A DNA stretch of 64,000 nt from CAZRIZ01 sp050950465 (lineage in GTDB: Bacteria > Patescibacteriota > Saccharimonadia > Saccharimonadales > Saccharimonadaceae): the NCBI GenBank assembly GCA_050950465.1, contig JBMNHQ010000001.1, positions 1 through 64,000 of the forward strand. Reading direction: 5' to 3'. A model generated the notes under the pieces. It had not been told where the DNA came from. It saw only the letters and a program-made list of their open reading frames with translations, and searched no databases. Shown piece by piece: positions 1 to 8,177 of the stretch. Position numbers and translations under genes: made by a program. Each line of letters starts with the position of its first letter. Position 1 is the stretch's first letter.

Positions 1-1
1 A

Positions 2-883
2 GCAGATATTCTGGCTAAAATGGAATATCTAGGTCACACAGTGAATTTCAAGACTTCTAAAAAGTCATATAAGAGCAAAGTCAAGATATTGAACAATCCA
101 GAAGATTGGCTGGTTTTCAAAAATACCCATGAAGCAATTATTGATGAGGGCACTTGGGAAACAGTGCAGAAAATCAGAGATGGCAAGCGAAGACCATCGC
201 GATTAGGTGAAATGGGAATGCTTTCTGGCATAATGTTTTGTGCCGACTGTGGGGCAAAGCTGTATCAGGTTAGAGGCAAGGGATGGACACACGATAAGGA
301 ATATTTCGTTTGTGCTACTTACCGCAAGAAAAAGGGTATGTGCAGTTCACATCAGATACGCAATGTTGTAGTGGAACAGCTTTTGCTAGAAGACTTAAGA
401 CGTGTAACCTCCTTTGCCAAAGACCATGAACAGGAATTCATCCGTATAGTTATGAATAATTCAGAAAAGGAACTTGCCAAAGAACTCCGCCAAAGTCAAA
501 AGGAGTATGAACAAGCACAGACTCGCATTGCTGACATAGACAAAATCATTCGAAAGCTATATGAGGACAATGTGATGGGCAAAATTCCCGAAGAGCGTTT
601 TTACAAGATGTCGGCTGAATATGAAGCCGAGCAGAAGGTACTGGAAGAAAGGATAACCAAATTAAAACATACTATTGATACAGCAAATGAACAGTCCCTC
701 AATACCGACCGTTTTTTGGCACTGGTTAAAAAGTACACAGAAATTACAGAATTGGATGCAGAGATTATTCGAGAGTTCATTGACAAAATTATAGTATTCA
801 AGGCTGAAAAGGTAGATGGCCGCAGAACCCAGCGGATTCAAATTTTCTATAACTGCATTGGCGCTATTGATTTGCCAAACTAA
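2..883 (+). CDS. Large serine recombinase, C-terminal part (cut by window edge)
   Basis: The frame is open to the window edge, so only about the last 293 residues are present and the catalytic serine domain lies outside. What remains fits the C-terminal half of Firmicutes transposon recombinases of the TndX type: the end of a recombinase domain (residues 1-60), a zinc ribbon with CADCG followed by two more cysteines (about 80-115), a long charged coiled coil (about 140-240) and a DUF4368-like tail containing EFIDKIIVF. The family excises and inserts mobile elements through a circular intermediate. The gene stands at the right end of whatever element lies to the left, and a hairpin terminator follows. 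Transfer from a Firmicutes donor is inferred from this architecture. Confidence 0.9.
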   Translation, partial: ADILAKMEYLGHTVNFKTSKKSYKSKVKILNNPEDWLVFKNTHEAIIDEGTWETVQKIRDGKRRPSRLGEMGMLSGIMFCADCGAKLYQVRGKGWTHDKEYFVCATYRKKKGMCSSHQIRNVVVEQLLLEDLRRVTSFAKDHEQEFIRIVMNNSEKELAKELRQSQKEYEQAQTRIADIDKIIRKLYEDNVMGKIPEERFYKMSAEYEAEQKVLEERITKLKHTIDTANEQSLNTDRFLALVKKYTEITELDAEIIREFIDKIIVFKAEKVDGRRTQRIQIFYNCIGAIDLPN

Positions 884-891
884 ACGAAAAA

Positions 892-928
892 CGGCATAGC
901 CGAATATAAACGACTATGCCGAATTTTT
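892..928 (+). terminator. Rho-independent terminator after the recombinase
   Basis: An 8-bp perfect stem (CGGCATAG with CTATGCCG) around a 14-nt loop is followed by a short T run, directly downstream of the recombinase stop. Confidence 0.75.
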
Positions 929-978
929 CAGGAATTATAAATCCCTATCTGACCGCTCCTAAAGCGGGTTTTTGGGTA

Positions 979-1135
979 GTGATCCCACCGGGAATGTCGC
1001 TAGCGCAACTTCCGTTCGCTTATGAAAAAATGTAAACACTTTTTCATTTCGCTTCACTCCACCGAACCCAAGGATTCGTTCCTGATGCGAAGCATCAAAA
1101 AAGAATACCCCAGCCGTTGGCTGAGGTATTCTTTT
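979..1135 (-). repeat. Hairpin element with duplicated tRNA-Glu 3' end
   Basis: The 17-bp tRNA-Glu 3' segment gtgatcccaccgggaat occurs at 979-995 and again inside the tRNA at 1138-1154. Read in the tRNA direction, the order is: tRNA, terminator hairpin (1097-1135), a TGATGCgAAGCATCA mini-hairpin, the T-arm 5' half (gggttcg), a filler with an ATGAAAAAgTG...CATTTTTTCAT-like hairpin, then the T-arm 3' half again. The same plan recurs at other tRNAs in the window. It may instead be an att remnant of the neighbouring recombinase element. Confidence 0.7.
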
Positions 1136-1210
1136 TGGTGATCCCACCGGGAATCGAACCCGGATTGCCAGGATGAAAACCTGGTGTCCTAACCGTTAGA
1201 CGATGGGACC
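1136..1210 (-). tRNA. tRNA-Glu (TTC)
   Basis: Full cloverleaf on the minus strand: acceptor GGTCCCA with TGGGATC, anticodon stem CCAGG/CCTGG with loop TTTTCAT giving anticodon TTC, T arm CCGGG/CCCGG, discriminator A and encoded CCA (75 nt). Confidence 0.97.
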
Positions 1211-1338
1211 AAAAATAGTTAAAACGTGGCTAGATTATAGCGAATTAGTCAACAAAACACAAGAATGATTGAGACACGCCCTGTTCTAACAGTAGTCAAA
1301 CTGCTTATTGTTATTTCTTAAATTTTGTGCTAAAACTA

Positions 1339-1367
1339 TTGACTTTTCAAGCTGATTGTGCTAATAT
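1339..1367 (+). promoter_or_regulatory. Sigma-70-type promoter of the 1.5-4.2 kb unit
   Basis: TTGACT (1339-1344), 17-bp spacer, TAATAT (1362-1367). The roughly 160-nt leader that follows holds a perfect 10-bp hairpin TTAGTCTAAG/CTTAGACTAA (about 1433-1457) and a second hairpin, GTTCtct...GAGAGcgGAAC, just before the ribosome-binding site. The plan resembles the leaders at 33-35 kb. Confidence 0.65.
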
Positions 1368-1417
1368 TAAATCATCTTTGGCCCGCTCTGAGAGGGCGAC
1401 CAGCCGAGGTGAAACTT

Positions 1418-1435
1418 AATAGTTAGGTAATTTTA
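1418..1435 (+). repeat. Left copy of an 18-bp inverted repeat bracketing two genes
   Basis: aatagttaggtaatttta here is the exact reverse complement of 4359-4376, downstream of the second gene. The pair encloses both open reading frames and the hairpin after them. Confidence 0.7.
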
Positions 1436-1531
1436 GTCTAAGAAGCACTTAGACTAAGTCAAGTTGGAACAATTTATTTTTCTGTTCTCTTTGGCCAGAG
1501 AGCGGAACAAAAAAATTAGGAGGGAAATAAA

Positions 1532-2548
1532 TTGACAAGCACTAACGAGGGTAAGGTGAAAGCATTCTTCACTGGCCTATTCAGCAGAATTGACGATACG
1601 GTGGGGCTAGAGCCCATTACCAAGGTTCCAGAATCAGAACCACAACGACCCGATCCTGAAAAGGTGAAAGATGCAGCAAAAGAAAAGGCGAAGAAAATTC
1701 GTCTGCAGATGCGAGCGATTACAAAAAAGCGTCTTGAGGACGCCAAGGTGAAGCCCACTAAGGATTTGCGTTCGTTGCATTATCCTGGGCTAAAGGAGCA
1801 GCTAGACAAGGTTGATAGGAAAAAAATTCCAAACGATGACCCTGTCTACGCAAAGCTATCCGCTCTGCAAGGGCAGTTGGACAAAATCAAAGCCAAAGCA
1901 GACAACAAGCCGACAGAAACAGAAGAAACACCCGCGCCCGACAGGACCCCTAATACAGATGTGCGCAAGAAGCGCAGCGATCGCCACGGCAGCAAGAAAG
2001 ACCCAGAGGAAATGACTTTCTGGGATAAGGTAGAAGCTTTCTTCAAGAAGGTAAAATACCTAATCCTTCTTGCAATCTTAACGATTACTGCCGTGAGGCT
2101 GTTTGGTGGCATTGCCATCGTTCCAGTATTGGGAGCAAGACTAGCAGTCGCTATAGCCATACTCTGGGGATTCAGGTCTTTAGCTATACGGCACAAAGAT
2201 CTGAATATAACAGCCATCATGACTGGGTTTATCCTAATCGTTTGCGTTGCCTACGCTAGTTGGCAATTAATTGACACTGCTGATGGTGTAGCAACCAACG
2301 CGTTCTGGTCGACTTACCCTGACCACAATTGGTTACAAGTACTCTTAGGAGTAGGCGTATCAATTGTGGGTACCTATTTATCCATCAGGTTCACCTTCGG
2401 GAGCTATGAGCCATGGATGAGGTGGATCGTGGTGGCGGTTATTGTGCTAGCCACGACCTTAACCGCAGGTGGGCTATGGCAGTATGTCTTAAGAATGATT
2501 AAGAGGGGGCTTGGCTTAAACACGCCAATGCCGCCAGCTAATGACTAA
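1532..2548 (+). CDS. Hypothetical membrane protein with charged N-terminal region
   Basis: Not recognised. The start is TTG, chosen because an AGGAGGG ribosome-binding site lies about 8 nt upstream and no ATG fits. Residues 1-165 are soluble and rich in lysine, glutamate and proline; residues about 175-330 contain four or five hydrophobic segments (for example YLILLAILTITAV and WIVVAVIVLATTLTAGGLW) separated by short loops. The stop overlaps the next frame, suggesting a two-gene transcript from the promoter at 1339. The protein probably sits in the cytoplasmic membrane with a cytoplasmic tail. Its pairing with a wall-spanning protein hints at an envelope role; no catalytic motif is visible. 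Confidence 0.75.
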   Translation: MTSTNEGKVKAFFTGLFSRIDDTVGLEPITKVPESEPQRPDPEKVKDAAKEKAKKIRLQMRAITKKRLEDAKVKPTKDLRSLHYPGLKEQLDKVDRKKIPNDDPVYAKLSALQGQLDKIKAKADNKPTETEETPAPDRTPNTDVRKKRSDRHGSKKDPEEMTFWDKVEAFFKKVKYLILLAILTITAVRLFGGIAIVPVLGARLAVAIAILWGFRSLAIRHKDLNITAIMTGFILIVCVAYASWQLIDTADGVATNAFWSTYPDHNWLQVLLGVGVSIVGTYLSIRFTFGSYEPWMRWIVVAVIVLATTLTAGGLWQYVLRMIKRGLGLNTPMPPAND

Positions 2549-2579
2549 AACTAAACAAAAACAGGAGGTGAGTTTAGTA

Positions 2580-4226
2580 ATGAAAAAATTCTTTTTCATT
2601 ATATTAGCAGTTATTGTGCTGCTATTTGCCGGAGTCTTCATTCGTGGCGTACTAGTACTACACCAACCCGAAGACACCAATAGCACCCTACCGACAACAA
2701 CCGCAACAATTGCGGTTGCTGAAACAGTGGCGCCGACTGCGGAACCAACACCCGAGGCAACAGCGACAGTACTACCGACGGCAGAACCAACCCAGGAACC
2801 TGAAGAACCTGGCGCGGACGACGCTTATGTGGTAGTTGATCCGCTACCGGCGGAGACGCCAAATCACGAACCAAGCAATATGCCGGCTCCTGCCCCCACT
2901 CCCGCTCCAGCAATTTGGGCAATTGAGGCTGATGTTAATACATTGGCCGCTCGCCCAAAGAGCGAAGAACAGGTGGTGTTTGAAAACACCCTTGGCCGTG
3001 AGCTAACTAAAGATGACGTGACTGGATTTTCTAGTCATGGCAACCGAATTGGCAACCGGCTAGCCAACAGGCTCTTTACCGTCGCTTTCCGCGACGATGT
3101 ATTCAGGGGTCTGAGCGGTGATTTCAACACGGTCAGTGAGATGTTGGTTGCCATTCAAGATCAGGCCACAACCTTTGAGGTCTATTCCAAAGCTCTCGAG
3201 CTGATGCTCGACATCAATGTCGATAACATCGCCAAGACGGCTGAGGAAGAAACTGCAACTGGGTTGTGGCAGGAATTCTTGTGGAATCATGCCAACGCCT
3301 GCATACCGCTAGAAAAACGGCGAGCAGAGCTCGAGCGTCGCGAGATGCTCGATGGCTTGATGGGGCAAGAATACCAAGCCCTCACCCATGAAGTTTACAA
3401 GACCCATTGGGTATTCAGGCTAGCCGAAGTTTCTCAGGAGCAGTACGAAGCTGCTACTGAGAATTTCCAAGGTTGGCATCCTTATGCTCCTGCTGGGGTA
3501 TATAGAGCCAAAATCGGCGTTAACACCGCCACCGGTGATTTCGTTGCAGGAGAAATATTCTTCGATGAAAGCGAATGGGCGGCACCCGTCACCCACTTCA
3601 TCAAAGGAGATGGACTGACGGTGGGCGGAATCAGAATAAACGATCTTTGTATCGTCTTGCCGCACGACCCTTGTGTCGCACCTCCTCCGTCCAAGCCAAC
3701 GCCTCAACCTACAGTTGAACCAACACCCGAGCCGACACCGGAACCGGAGGAGCCGAAACCGTCGGATGGCAATGTGTATGAAGACCACGAAGATATAGTG
3801 GTCGACACTTTGCCAGAGGAAACGCCTAACGCGGAGCCAACTAACGCTCCGCTACCAGAGGCGACGGCACCTCCGGCTACTGTAGCACCTACGACAGCGC
3901 CCACCAAAGCGCCAACACAGGCTCCTACTCGAGTACCGACAGCGGTACCGACGCAGGCTCCTACTCAGGCGCCCACCGAAGCGCCGACGCAGGCGCCCAC
4001 TAAGGCACCAGCAACTGCATCACCAGCGCCAGCAGGCACAGGCACCAACCAAGACGCTGGCGTGGCTAACAACAACGACACTAATGGTGATTCAACAGGG
4101 GTGGTGGAAACTATTGTCATCGATGAAGGGGTGACGCACGAACCATTTCCTGAAGAACCGCCATCCCAAGAACCTGGATCAAATCAGGTATCCGGTGACA
4201 ATCAGGCCATCGGAGACCCAGATTGA
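2580..4226 (+). CDS. Membrane-anchored surface protein with Pro/Thr-rich stalks
   Basis: The ATG at 2580 is preferred because AGGAGG lies 11 nt upstream; an in-frame ATG at 2541 overlaps the previous gene and lacks a site. The protein begins with MKKFFF and one transmembrane segment (about residues 5-22). A Thr/Pro/Glu stalk (about 30-115), a folded domain without recognised motif (about 120-365) and a second stalk of repeated APTQAPT/PTEAP units follow. A short acidic motif recurs three times with variation: VVVDPLPAETPNHEP, IVVDTLPEETPNAEP and IVIDEGVTHEPFPEEP. No LPxTG motif or C-terminal anchor is seen, so the N-terminal helix is probably the only anchor. The stalks suggest a domain projected through the wall. 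Confidence 0.75.
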   Translation: MKKFFFIILAVIVLLFAGVFIRGVLVLHQPEDTNSTLPTTTATIAVAETVAPTAEPTPEATATVLPTAEPTQEPEEPGADDAYVVVDPLPAETPNHEPSNMPAPAPTPAPAIWAIEADVNTLAARPKSEEQVVFENTLGRELTKDDVTGFSSHGNRIGNRLANRLFTVAFRDDVFRGLSGDFNTVSEMLVAIQDQATTFEVYSKALELMLDINVDNIAKTAEEETATGLWQEFLWNHANACIPLEKRRAELERREMLDGLMGQEYQALTHEVYKTHWVFRLAEVSQEQYEAATENFQGWHPYAPAGVYRAKIGVNTATGDFVAGEIFFDESEWAAPVTHFIKGDGLTVGGIRINDLCIVLPHDPCVAPPPSKPTPQPTVEPTPEPTPEPEEPKPSDGNVYEDHEDIVVDTLPEETPNAEPTNAPLPEATAPPATVAPTTAPTKAPTQAPTRVPTAVPTQAPTQAPTEAPTQAPTKAPATASPAPAGTGTNQDAGVANNNDTNGDSTGVVETIVIDEGVTHEPFPEEPPSQEPGSNQVSGDNQAIGDPD

Positions 4227-4320
4227 TCCGACCAACTTGACAGGGTCGAGCTGACGACCAAGAGCCCAAGAAAGTCTAGGGCCAACTAGACGAAGGGCTC
4301 ATCAGCACAGCACCTTTTTG

Positions 4321-4346
4321 GGAGCCACCGCTTCGGTGGTGGCTCC
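4321..4346 (+). terminator. Strong hairpin, possible terminator without U tract
   Basis: GGAGCCACC pairs with GGTGGCTCC around a short loop about 95 nt after the stop. It has no downstream T run, so terminator function is uncertain. Confidence 0.45.
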
Positions 4347-4358
4347 TGATTCCTAGAT

Positions 4359-4376
4359 TAAAATTACCTAACTATT
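4359..4376 (-). repeat. Right copy of the 18-bp inverted repeat
   Basis: taaaattacctaactatt is the perfect reverse complement of 1418-1435. Together they bracket the two-gene unit at 1532-4226. Confidence 0.7.
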
Positions 4377-4401
4377 GAGAAAAAATAATAATGCTAATGT
4401 C

Positions 4402-4430
4402 TTTACAAAGCTAATATTTTGTGGTATAAT
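4402..4430 (+). promoter_or_regulatory. Promoter of the LPVTG protein gene
   Basis: TTTACA (4402-4407), 17-bp spacer and a perfect TATAAT (4425-4430). The transcript would begin just before the hairpin leader described next, about 200 nt ahead of the start codon. Confidence 0.7.
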
Positions 4431-4559
4431 GGAAGTATTCGAGTGAAAAGCGAAGCTTGCTTCAACTTTTCCGAGAATGCGAGGCATTACACGTTAGTAT
4501 AATGGAAGTATTCAAGTAGGAGAAAGGTCGAATTAACCTACGCGAGGAGAATCATTACA
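4425..4559 (+). repeat. Tandem hairpin leader (two diverged units)
   Basis: TATAATGGAAGTATTC occurs at 4425 and again at 4498. Each copy is followed by a hairpin, a CGAG motif, the complement of the ATTC (GAAT) and ATTACAC. In unit 1 the inner stem is GAAAAG/CTTTTC; in unit 2 it is GTAGG/CCTAC, so sequence changes while pairing is kept. A third copy lies before murT at 22.8 kb with outer stem ACATC/GATGT. This covariation supports a structured 5' RNA of unknown role. Unit 1 also resembles the GAGTGAAAAGC hairpin of the tRNA-associated elements. Confidence 0.6.
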
Positions 4560-4636
4560 CATATCAGCTTGTAATGGATAGTAAAATTAATAAGGTCATC
4601 AGTGTTTGAGACACTAGATGGCAAAGGGAGAAAACT

Positions 4637-6646
4637 ATGAAAAAGTTTTGGAATGCCATTGTGCGTAATCCAAAGAAGGCGATCTTGGCTGGTGTGCTAG
4701 CCATCGTTGGTTTGCTACCTATTGTGTCAAACGCATGGGGACCAGGCCGACCAACCTTCACAATTGAGAAACCAGCTAACTATGTTGTGTTCAACTCAAT
4801 CACTAACAACCCTAGTAACGGCGATGAGCGCAACTTTGTGCGAATCAAAGAAGCTGGAACAACCAATAAATTTACCAATGAGGTAAATATCGCGGCTGGT
4901 AAGACATATACAATCTATATTTATTACCACAACAACGCAGCTGCCAACTATAATCTAGTAGCGACTAACACTCGTGTGAATACGCAGCTACCAAGCTCGG
5001 TCAAGGCTAATGTCAAGACCGACATATCAGCCAAGATTATGGCTGACAATGCTAACCCAAAAACTGTTTGGGATGAAGCGAGAGTAACCGCAACTGAGGA
5101 CGTGGTGCTAAAATATGTTTCAAATAGCGCAACCATCCACAGTAAGGGTGCCGTCAACGGCAAGAAACTTAACTCAAATGAGTTTCTGACTAACGGCGCA
5201 CTCATCGGTTATAACGCTTTAGACGGACGGGTCCAAGGTTGTCACCAGTACGCTGGTTATATCACCTACGACTTCGTCGTCGAAGCAGTTAATAAACCAG
5301 ACTTTACCGTTGCAAAAACAGTTTCGCTAGGCGGTAAAAAGCAATACAGTGAGGTTGTTAGTACAACTGACAATCAAGTAGTCGACTTTAAAATCGTCTA
5401 CACCAACACCGGCAATACAAGACAGACTGATGTTATCATCAAAGATGTTTTACCAACTGGTTTAACTTACATCAAGGGTAGTACCAAACTAGCCAACCAA
5501 TCAACTGGTGGTAAATGGCAATCAGTTAGTGACAATATTGGTACAACTGGTATCAACATTGGTAACTACGCCGCAGGTGGTAACGCCTATGTCATGTTTA
5601 GCGCTAGAATCAATGATTTTGACTGCAACAAGCGAGTTGAAATCACCAACTACGCACAAGCTATTACCAGAGATGGTACAAAATCGGACTCAGCCAAAGT
5701 AATTGCTGTAACCGAAGCTTGTCCAGTAATTGTACGCATCAACGTTTGTCGATTAAGTGATAAAAAGATTGTCACTATTAACGAATCAGACTTCGATGCT
5801 AAGAAATATTCGAAAAACTTAAAAGACTGTGACCCAGTGGCCCCAGTACGCATCCAAGTCTGCCGCTTGAGTGATAAGAAAATTATCACCATTAACGAAT
5901 CAGACTTTGATACTAAAAAATATTCGAAAAACTTGAAAGACTGTGACCCAGTGGCTCCAGTGCGCATCAACGTTTGCCGATTAAGTGATAAGAAAATTAT
6001 CACCATTAACGAATCAGACTTTGATGCTAAAAAGTACTCGAAAGATCTCACCAAGTGTGACGAAGTCGCTCCAGTACGCATCCAAGTCTGCCGCTTGAGT
6101 GATAAGAAAATTATCACCATTAACGAATCAGACTTTGATACTAAAAAATATTCGAAAAACTTGAAAGACTGTGACCCAGTGGCTCCAGTGCGCATCAACG
6201 TTTGCCGATTAAGTGATAAGAAAATTATCACCATTAACGAATCAGACTTTGATGCTAAAAAGTACTCGAAAGATCTCACCAAGTGTGACGAAGTCGCTCC
6301 AGTACGCATCCAAGTCTGCCGCTTGAGTGATAAGAAAATTATCAACATCAACGAATCAGACTTTGATGCTAAAAAGTACTCGAAAGATCTCACCAAGTGT
6401 GATCCAGAGATTCCAGCAAAACACCTTGACGTTTGCCGCCTAAGCGACAAAACGATGGTGACTATCCTGGAAACCGAATTCGACGCTAGCTTGTATTCTA
6501 AGAATCCGGCTGACTGTGACCCAGAAATTCCCGAGGAATTACCAGTTACTGGTCCAGCTGAAACGCTAAACCAAGTGATTGGCCTAGGCTCACTAGTCGC
6601 CAGTATAGGATACTACATCACTAGCCGAAGAATGCTAATAAAATAA
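4637..6646 (+). CDS. LPVTG sortase-type surface protein with seven Cys-containing repeats
   Basis: Start ATG follows a GGGAG site. A hydrophobic export segment lies at about residues 16-33. Then come an N-terminal ectodomain (35-220) and a DUF11-like domain (about 225-360, containing VDFKIVYTNTGNTRQTDVII). Seven tandem 38-residue repeats follow, typified by VCRLSDKKIITINESDFD and ending in a second conserved cysteine (about 365-630). The end has LPVTG, a hydrophobic stretch and a basic tail, the classic sortase signal. Each repeat has two cysteines, so disulfide cross-linking outside the cell is possible. DNA of repeats 2-3 and 4-5 is essentially identical, showing recent expansion. Likely an adhesin or wall protein; the ligand is unknown. 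Confidence 0.88.
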   Translation: MKKFWNAIVRNPKKAILAGVLAIVGLLPIVSNAWGPGRPTFTIEKPANYVVFNSITNNPSNGDERNFVRIKEAGTTNKFTNEVNIAAGKTYTIYIYYHNNAAANYNLVATNTRVNTQLPSSVKANVKTDISAKIMADNANPKTVWDEARVTATEDVVLKYVSNSATIHSKGAVNGKKLNSNEFLTNGALIGYNALDGRVQGCHQYAGYITYDFVVEAVNKPDFTVAKTVSLGGKKQYSEVVSTTDNQVVDFKIVYTNTGNTRQTDVIIKDVLPTGLTYIKGSTKLANQSTGGKWQSVSDNIGTTGINIGNYAAGGNAYVMFSARINDFDCNKRVEITNYAQAITRDGTKSDSAKVIAVTEACPVIVRINVCRLSDKKIVTINESDFDAKKYSKNLKDCDPVAPVRIQVCRLSDKKIITINESDFDTKKYSKNLKDCDPVAPVRINVCRLSDKKIITINESDFDAKKYSKDLTKCDEVAPVRIQVCRLSDKKIITINESDFDTKKYSKNLKDCDPVAPVRINVCRLSDKKIITINESDFDAKKYSKDLTKCDEVAPVRIQVCRLSDKKIININESDFDAKKYSKDLTKCDPEIPAKHLDVCRLSDKTMVTILETEFDASLYSKNPADCDPEIPEELPVTGPAETLNQVIGLGSLVASIGYYITSRRMLIK

Positions 6647-6689
6647 GCCTGACCGCTCCAAGATAATTCTTATAGCCTAAGGGCACTAA

Positions 6690-6718
6690 AAACCTCCCCT
6701 TTTACGGGGAGGTTTTAG
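6690..6718. terminator. Bidirectional terminator between convergent genes
   Basis: Stem CCTCCCC/GGGGAGG is flanked by A and T runs and sits between the LPVTG gene and the convergent kinase gene, whose stop codon it touches. Confidence 0.8.
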
Positions 6719-8118
6719 TTTTGCTGTTCAATATGTATACCGGGGTTTAGATTGCGATCAATTGGCAAACGAAAACCAAACACACTGCCTTTGTCTATAC
6801 TAGGCTGGTAAAAAACCTCTCCATTGTGCCGACTAATAATTTCTTGCACTAAATACAACCCGATGCCAGTCCCATCGGGCCGACGCTTACGTCCATTGCT
6901 AGCTCGGAAAAATTTGTCGAATAATTCAGCTCGCTCTTTAGGTGGCACACCAATACCTCGATCACGCACCGTCACTTCAATTGATCTACTCACTTGCTTA
7001 ATTGTTACCCCAATCACACTGCGTTTATCAGAATAATAAATAGCGTTATCTAGTAAATTACCGATTGCTTGACGAATCTTATCACGGTCTAGATTAATCA
7101 CTGCAGGTAAACGCTCTTGACAATCCAGCTCAATCTTTAAATCATAAAGTCGAGCAATTTCTCGCATAGATTCAACTTCCGAGGTAATTAAATCTACTAG
7201 ATTTCGCGGACTTTTAAGTAAACGAAAACGTCCTGCTTGAATCCGCGACAAACTGAGAAAGTCGTTTATCATATGCGACATTGTTTCACTGGCTCGAAAA
7301 GCCTCACCTAAAACTCGTTGCTGATCGGGGGTAATCTGTCCCACATCCCCCTCCAAGGTTAAACTCAAATATCCTTTTATAGTTGTTAGAGGCGTACGCA
7401 ACTGGTGCGATACCATGGCCACAAACTCATCCTTAATCTTGTCAAATTTGCGTAGCTGCTCATTTGAACGCTCAACCTCTTTAGTAGCATCTTGCACTCT
7501 CTGTTCTAGAGTTTTATTTAGTTCGATCAAACTATCATGCGACCAAGCCACACTTAAAGCTACGGCCACACCGTTAAGGGCCGCTTCAATCTCCGCTATT
7601 TTATATTTACTAATCTCGCCGTCACTATCAGTTAACCCAAGAAAACCAATAGTTTGTCCACCCGCTCGCAATGACATCAGGTAATTAACACCGTAGCCTG
7701 CTAGCATTTTACCAATTTCCGCATCGCGCGATGGCAACTTAGCTCGCTCTGCCACTGGTGAGCGCTGCATCGTAAAGAATTTTACTAATGTAGAGAAATC
7801 CGCATCAGCAAAACTGACTAAATTCTTAGTCAAACGACCCGACATTAAGCTAGACATAGTAGCTTTCTCACTTCCCTTGGGACGAACAATTAAACAAACT
7901 AAATCAGCCCCCGCCCAGCGTGCAGTAATTCGAAGTAATCGCCCAATTGTAGCCTGAAATCCCAAATCAAGTGAAGCAATCTGATAAATCTGATCTTCGA
8001 ATTCATCATCAGCTTTGCGCCGAATGGCCGCCAATTTGCTCTGTTGCCAAAGGAAATATGATGCAACTACCAAAACCGTTATTAGAATCGCTACAATCGC
8101 CCACGTTGAATTATCCAT
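6715..8118 (-). CDS. Membrane sensor histidine kinase with GAF-like input domain
   Basis: One transmembrane helix (about residues 6-25), a GAF-like region (about 45-200), a coiled coil, a HisKA domain with the phosphoacceptor in VSHQLRTPL (about residue 240) and an HATPase_c domain. The N box reads IRQAIGNLLDNAIYYS, the G1 box DRGIGV and the G2 box GTGIGLYL; all key residues are intact. Autophosphorylation and phosphotransfer to a receiver are expected, and the divergent gene at 8178 encodes a lone receiver domain that is the obvious partner. A TAAAAT box ends 7 nt before the ATG, so the mRNA is probably leaderless. The signal sensed is unknown. Confidence 0.93.
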   Translation of the reverse strand: MDNSTWAIVAILITVLVVASYFLWQQSKLAAIRRKADDEFEDQIYQIASLDLGFQATIGRLLRITARWAGADLVCLIVRPKGSEKATMSSLMSGRLTKNLVSFADADFSTLVKFFTMQRSPVAERAKLPSRDAEIGKMLAGYGVNYLMSLRAGGQTIGFLGLTDSDGEISKYKIAEIEAALNGVAVALSVAWSHDSLIELNKTLEQRVQDATKEVERSNEQLRKFDKIKDEFVAMVSHQLRTPLTTIKGYLSLTLEGDVGQITPDQQRVLGEAFRASETMSHMINDFLSLSRIQAGRFRLLKSPRNLVDLITSEVESMREIARLYDLKIELDCQERLPAVINLDRDKIRQAIGNLLDNAIYYSDKRSVIGVTIKQVSRSIEVTVRDRGIGVPPKERAELFDKFFRASNGRKRRPDGTGIGLYLVQEIISRHNGEVFYQPSIDKGSVFGFRLPIDRNLNPGIHIEQQN

Positions 8119-8125
8119 TGCCCTA

Positions 8126-8170
8126 ATTTTACCATAAACGGCTTGATTTTGAGCGACTTAGTGCTAAAAT
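8126..8170. promoter_or_regulatory. Divergent leaderless promoters, kinase and receiver genes
   Basis: Each gene has a TAAAAT box 7 nt before its ATG: 8126-8131 on the minus strand for the kinase, 8165-8170 on the plus strand for the receiver, the latter with TTGATT 16 bp upstream. The two promoters share a 59-bp gap. Confidence 0.65.
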
Positions 8171-8177
8171 TGAATCA

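Noticed and set aside
5650..6450. 266-residue antisense frame opposite the LPVTG repeats
   Set aside because: Shadow of the tandem repeats; low-complexity product, no start signal.
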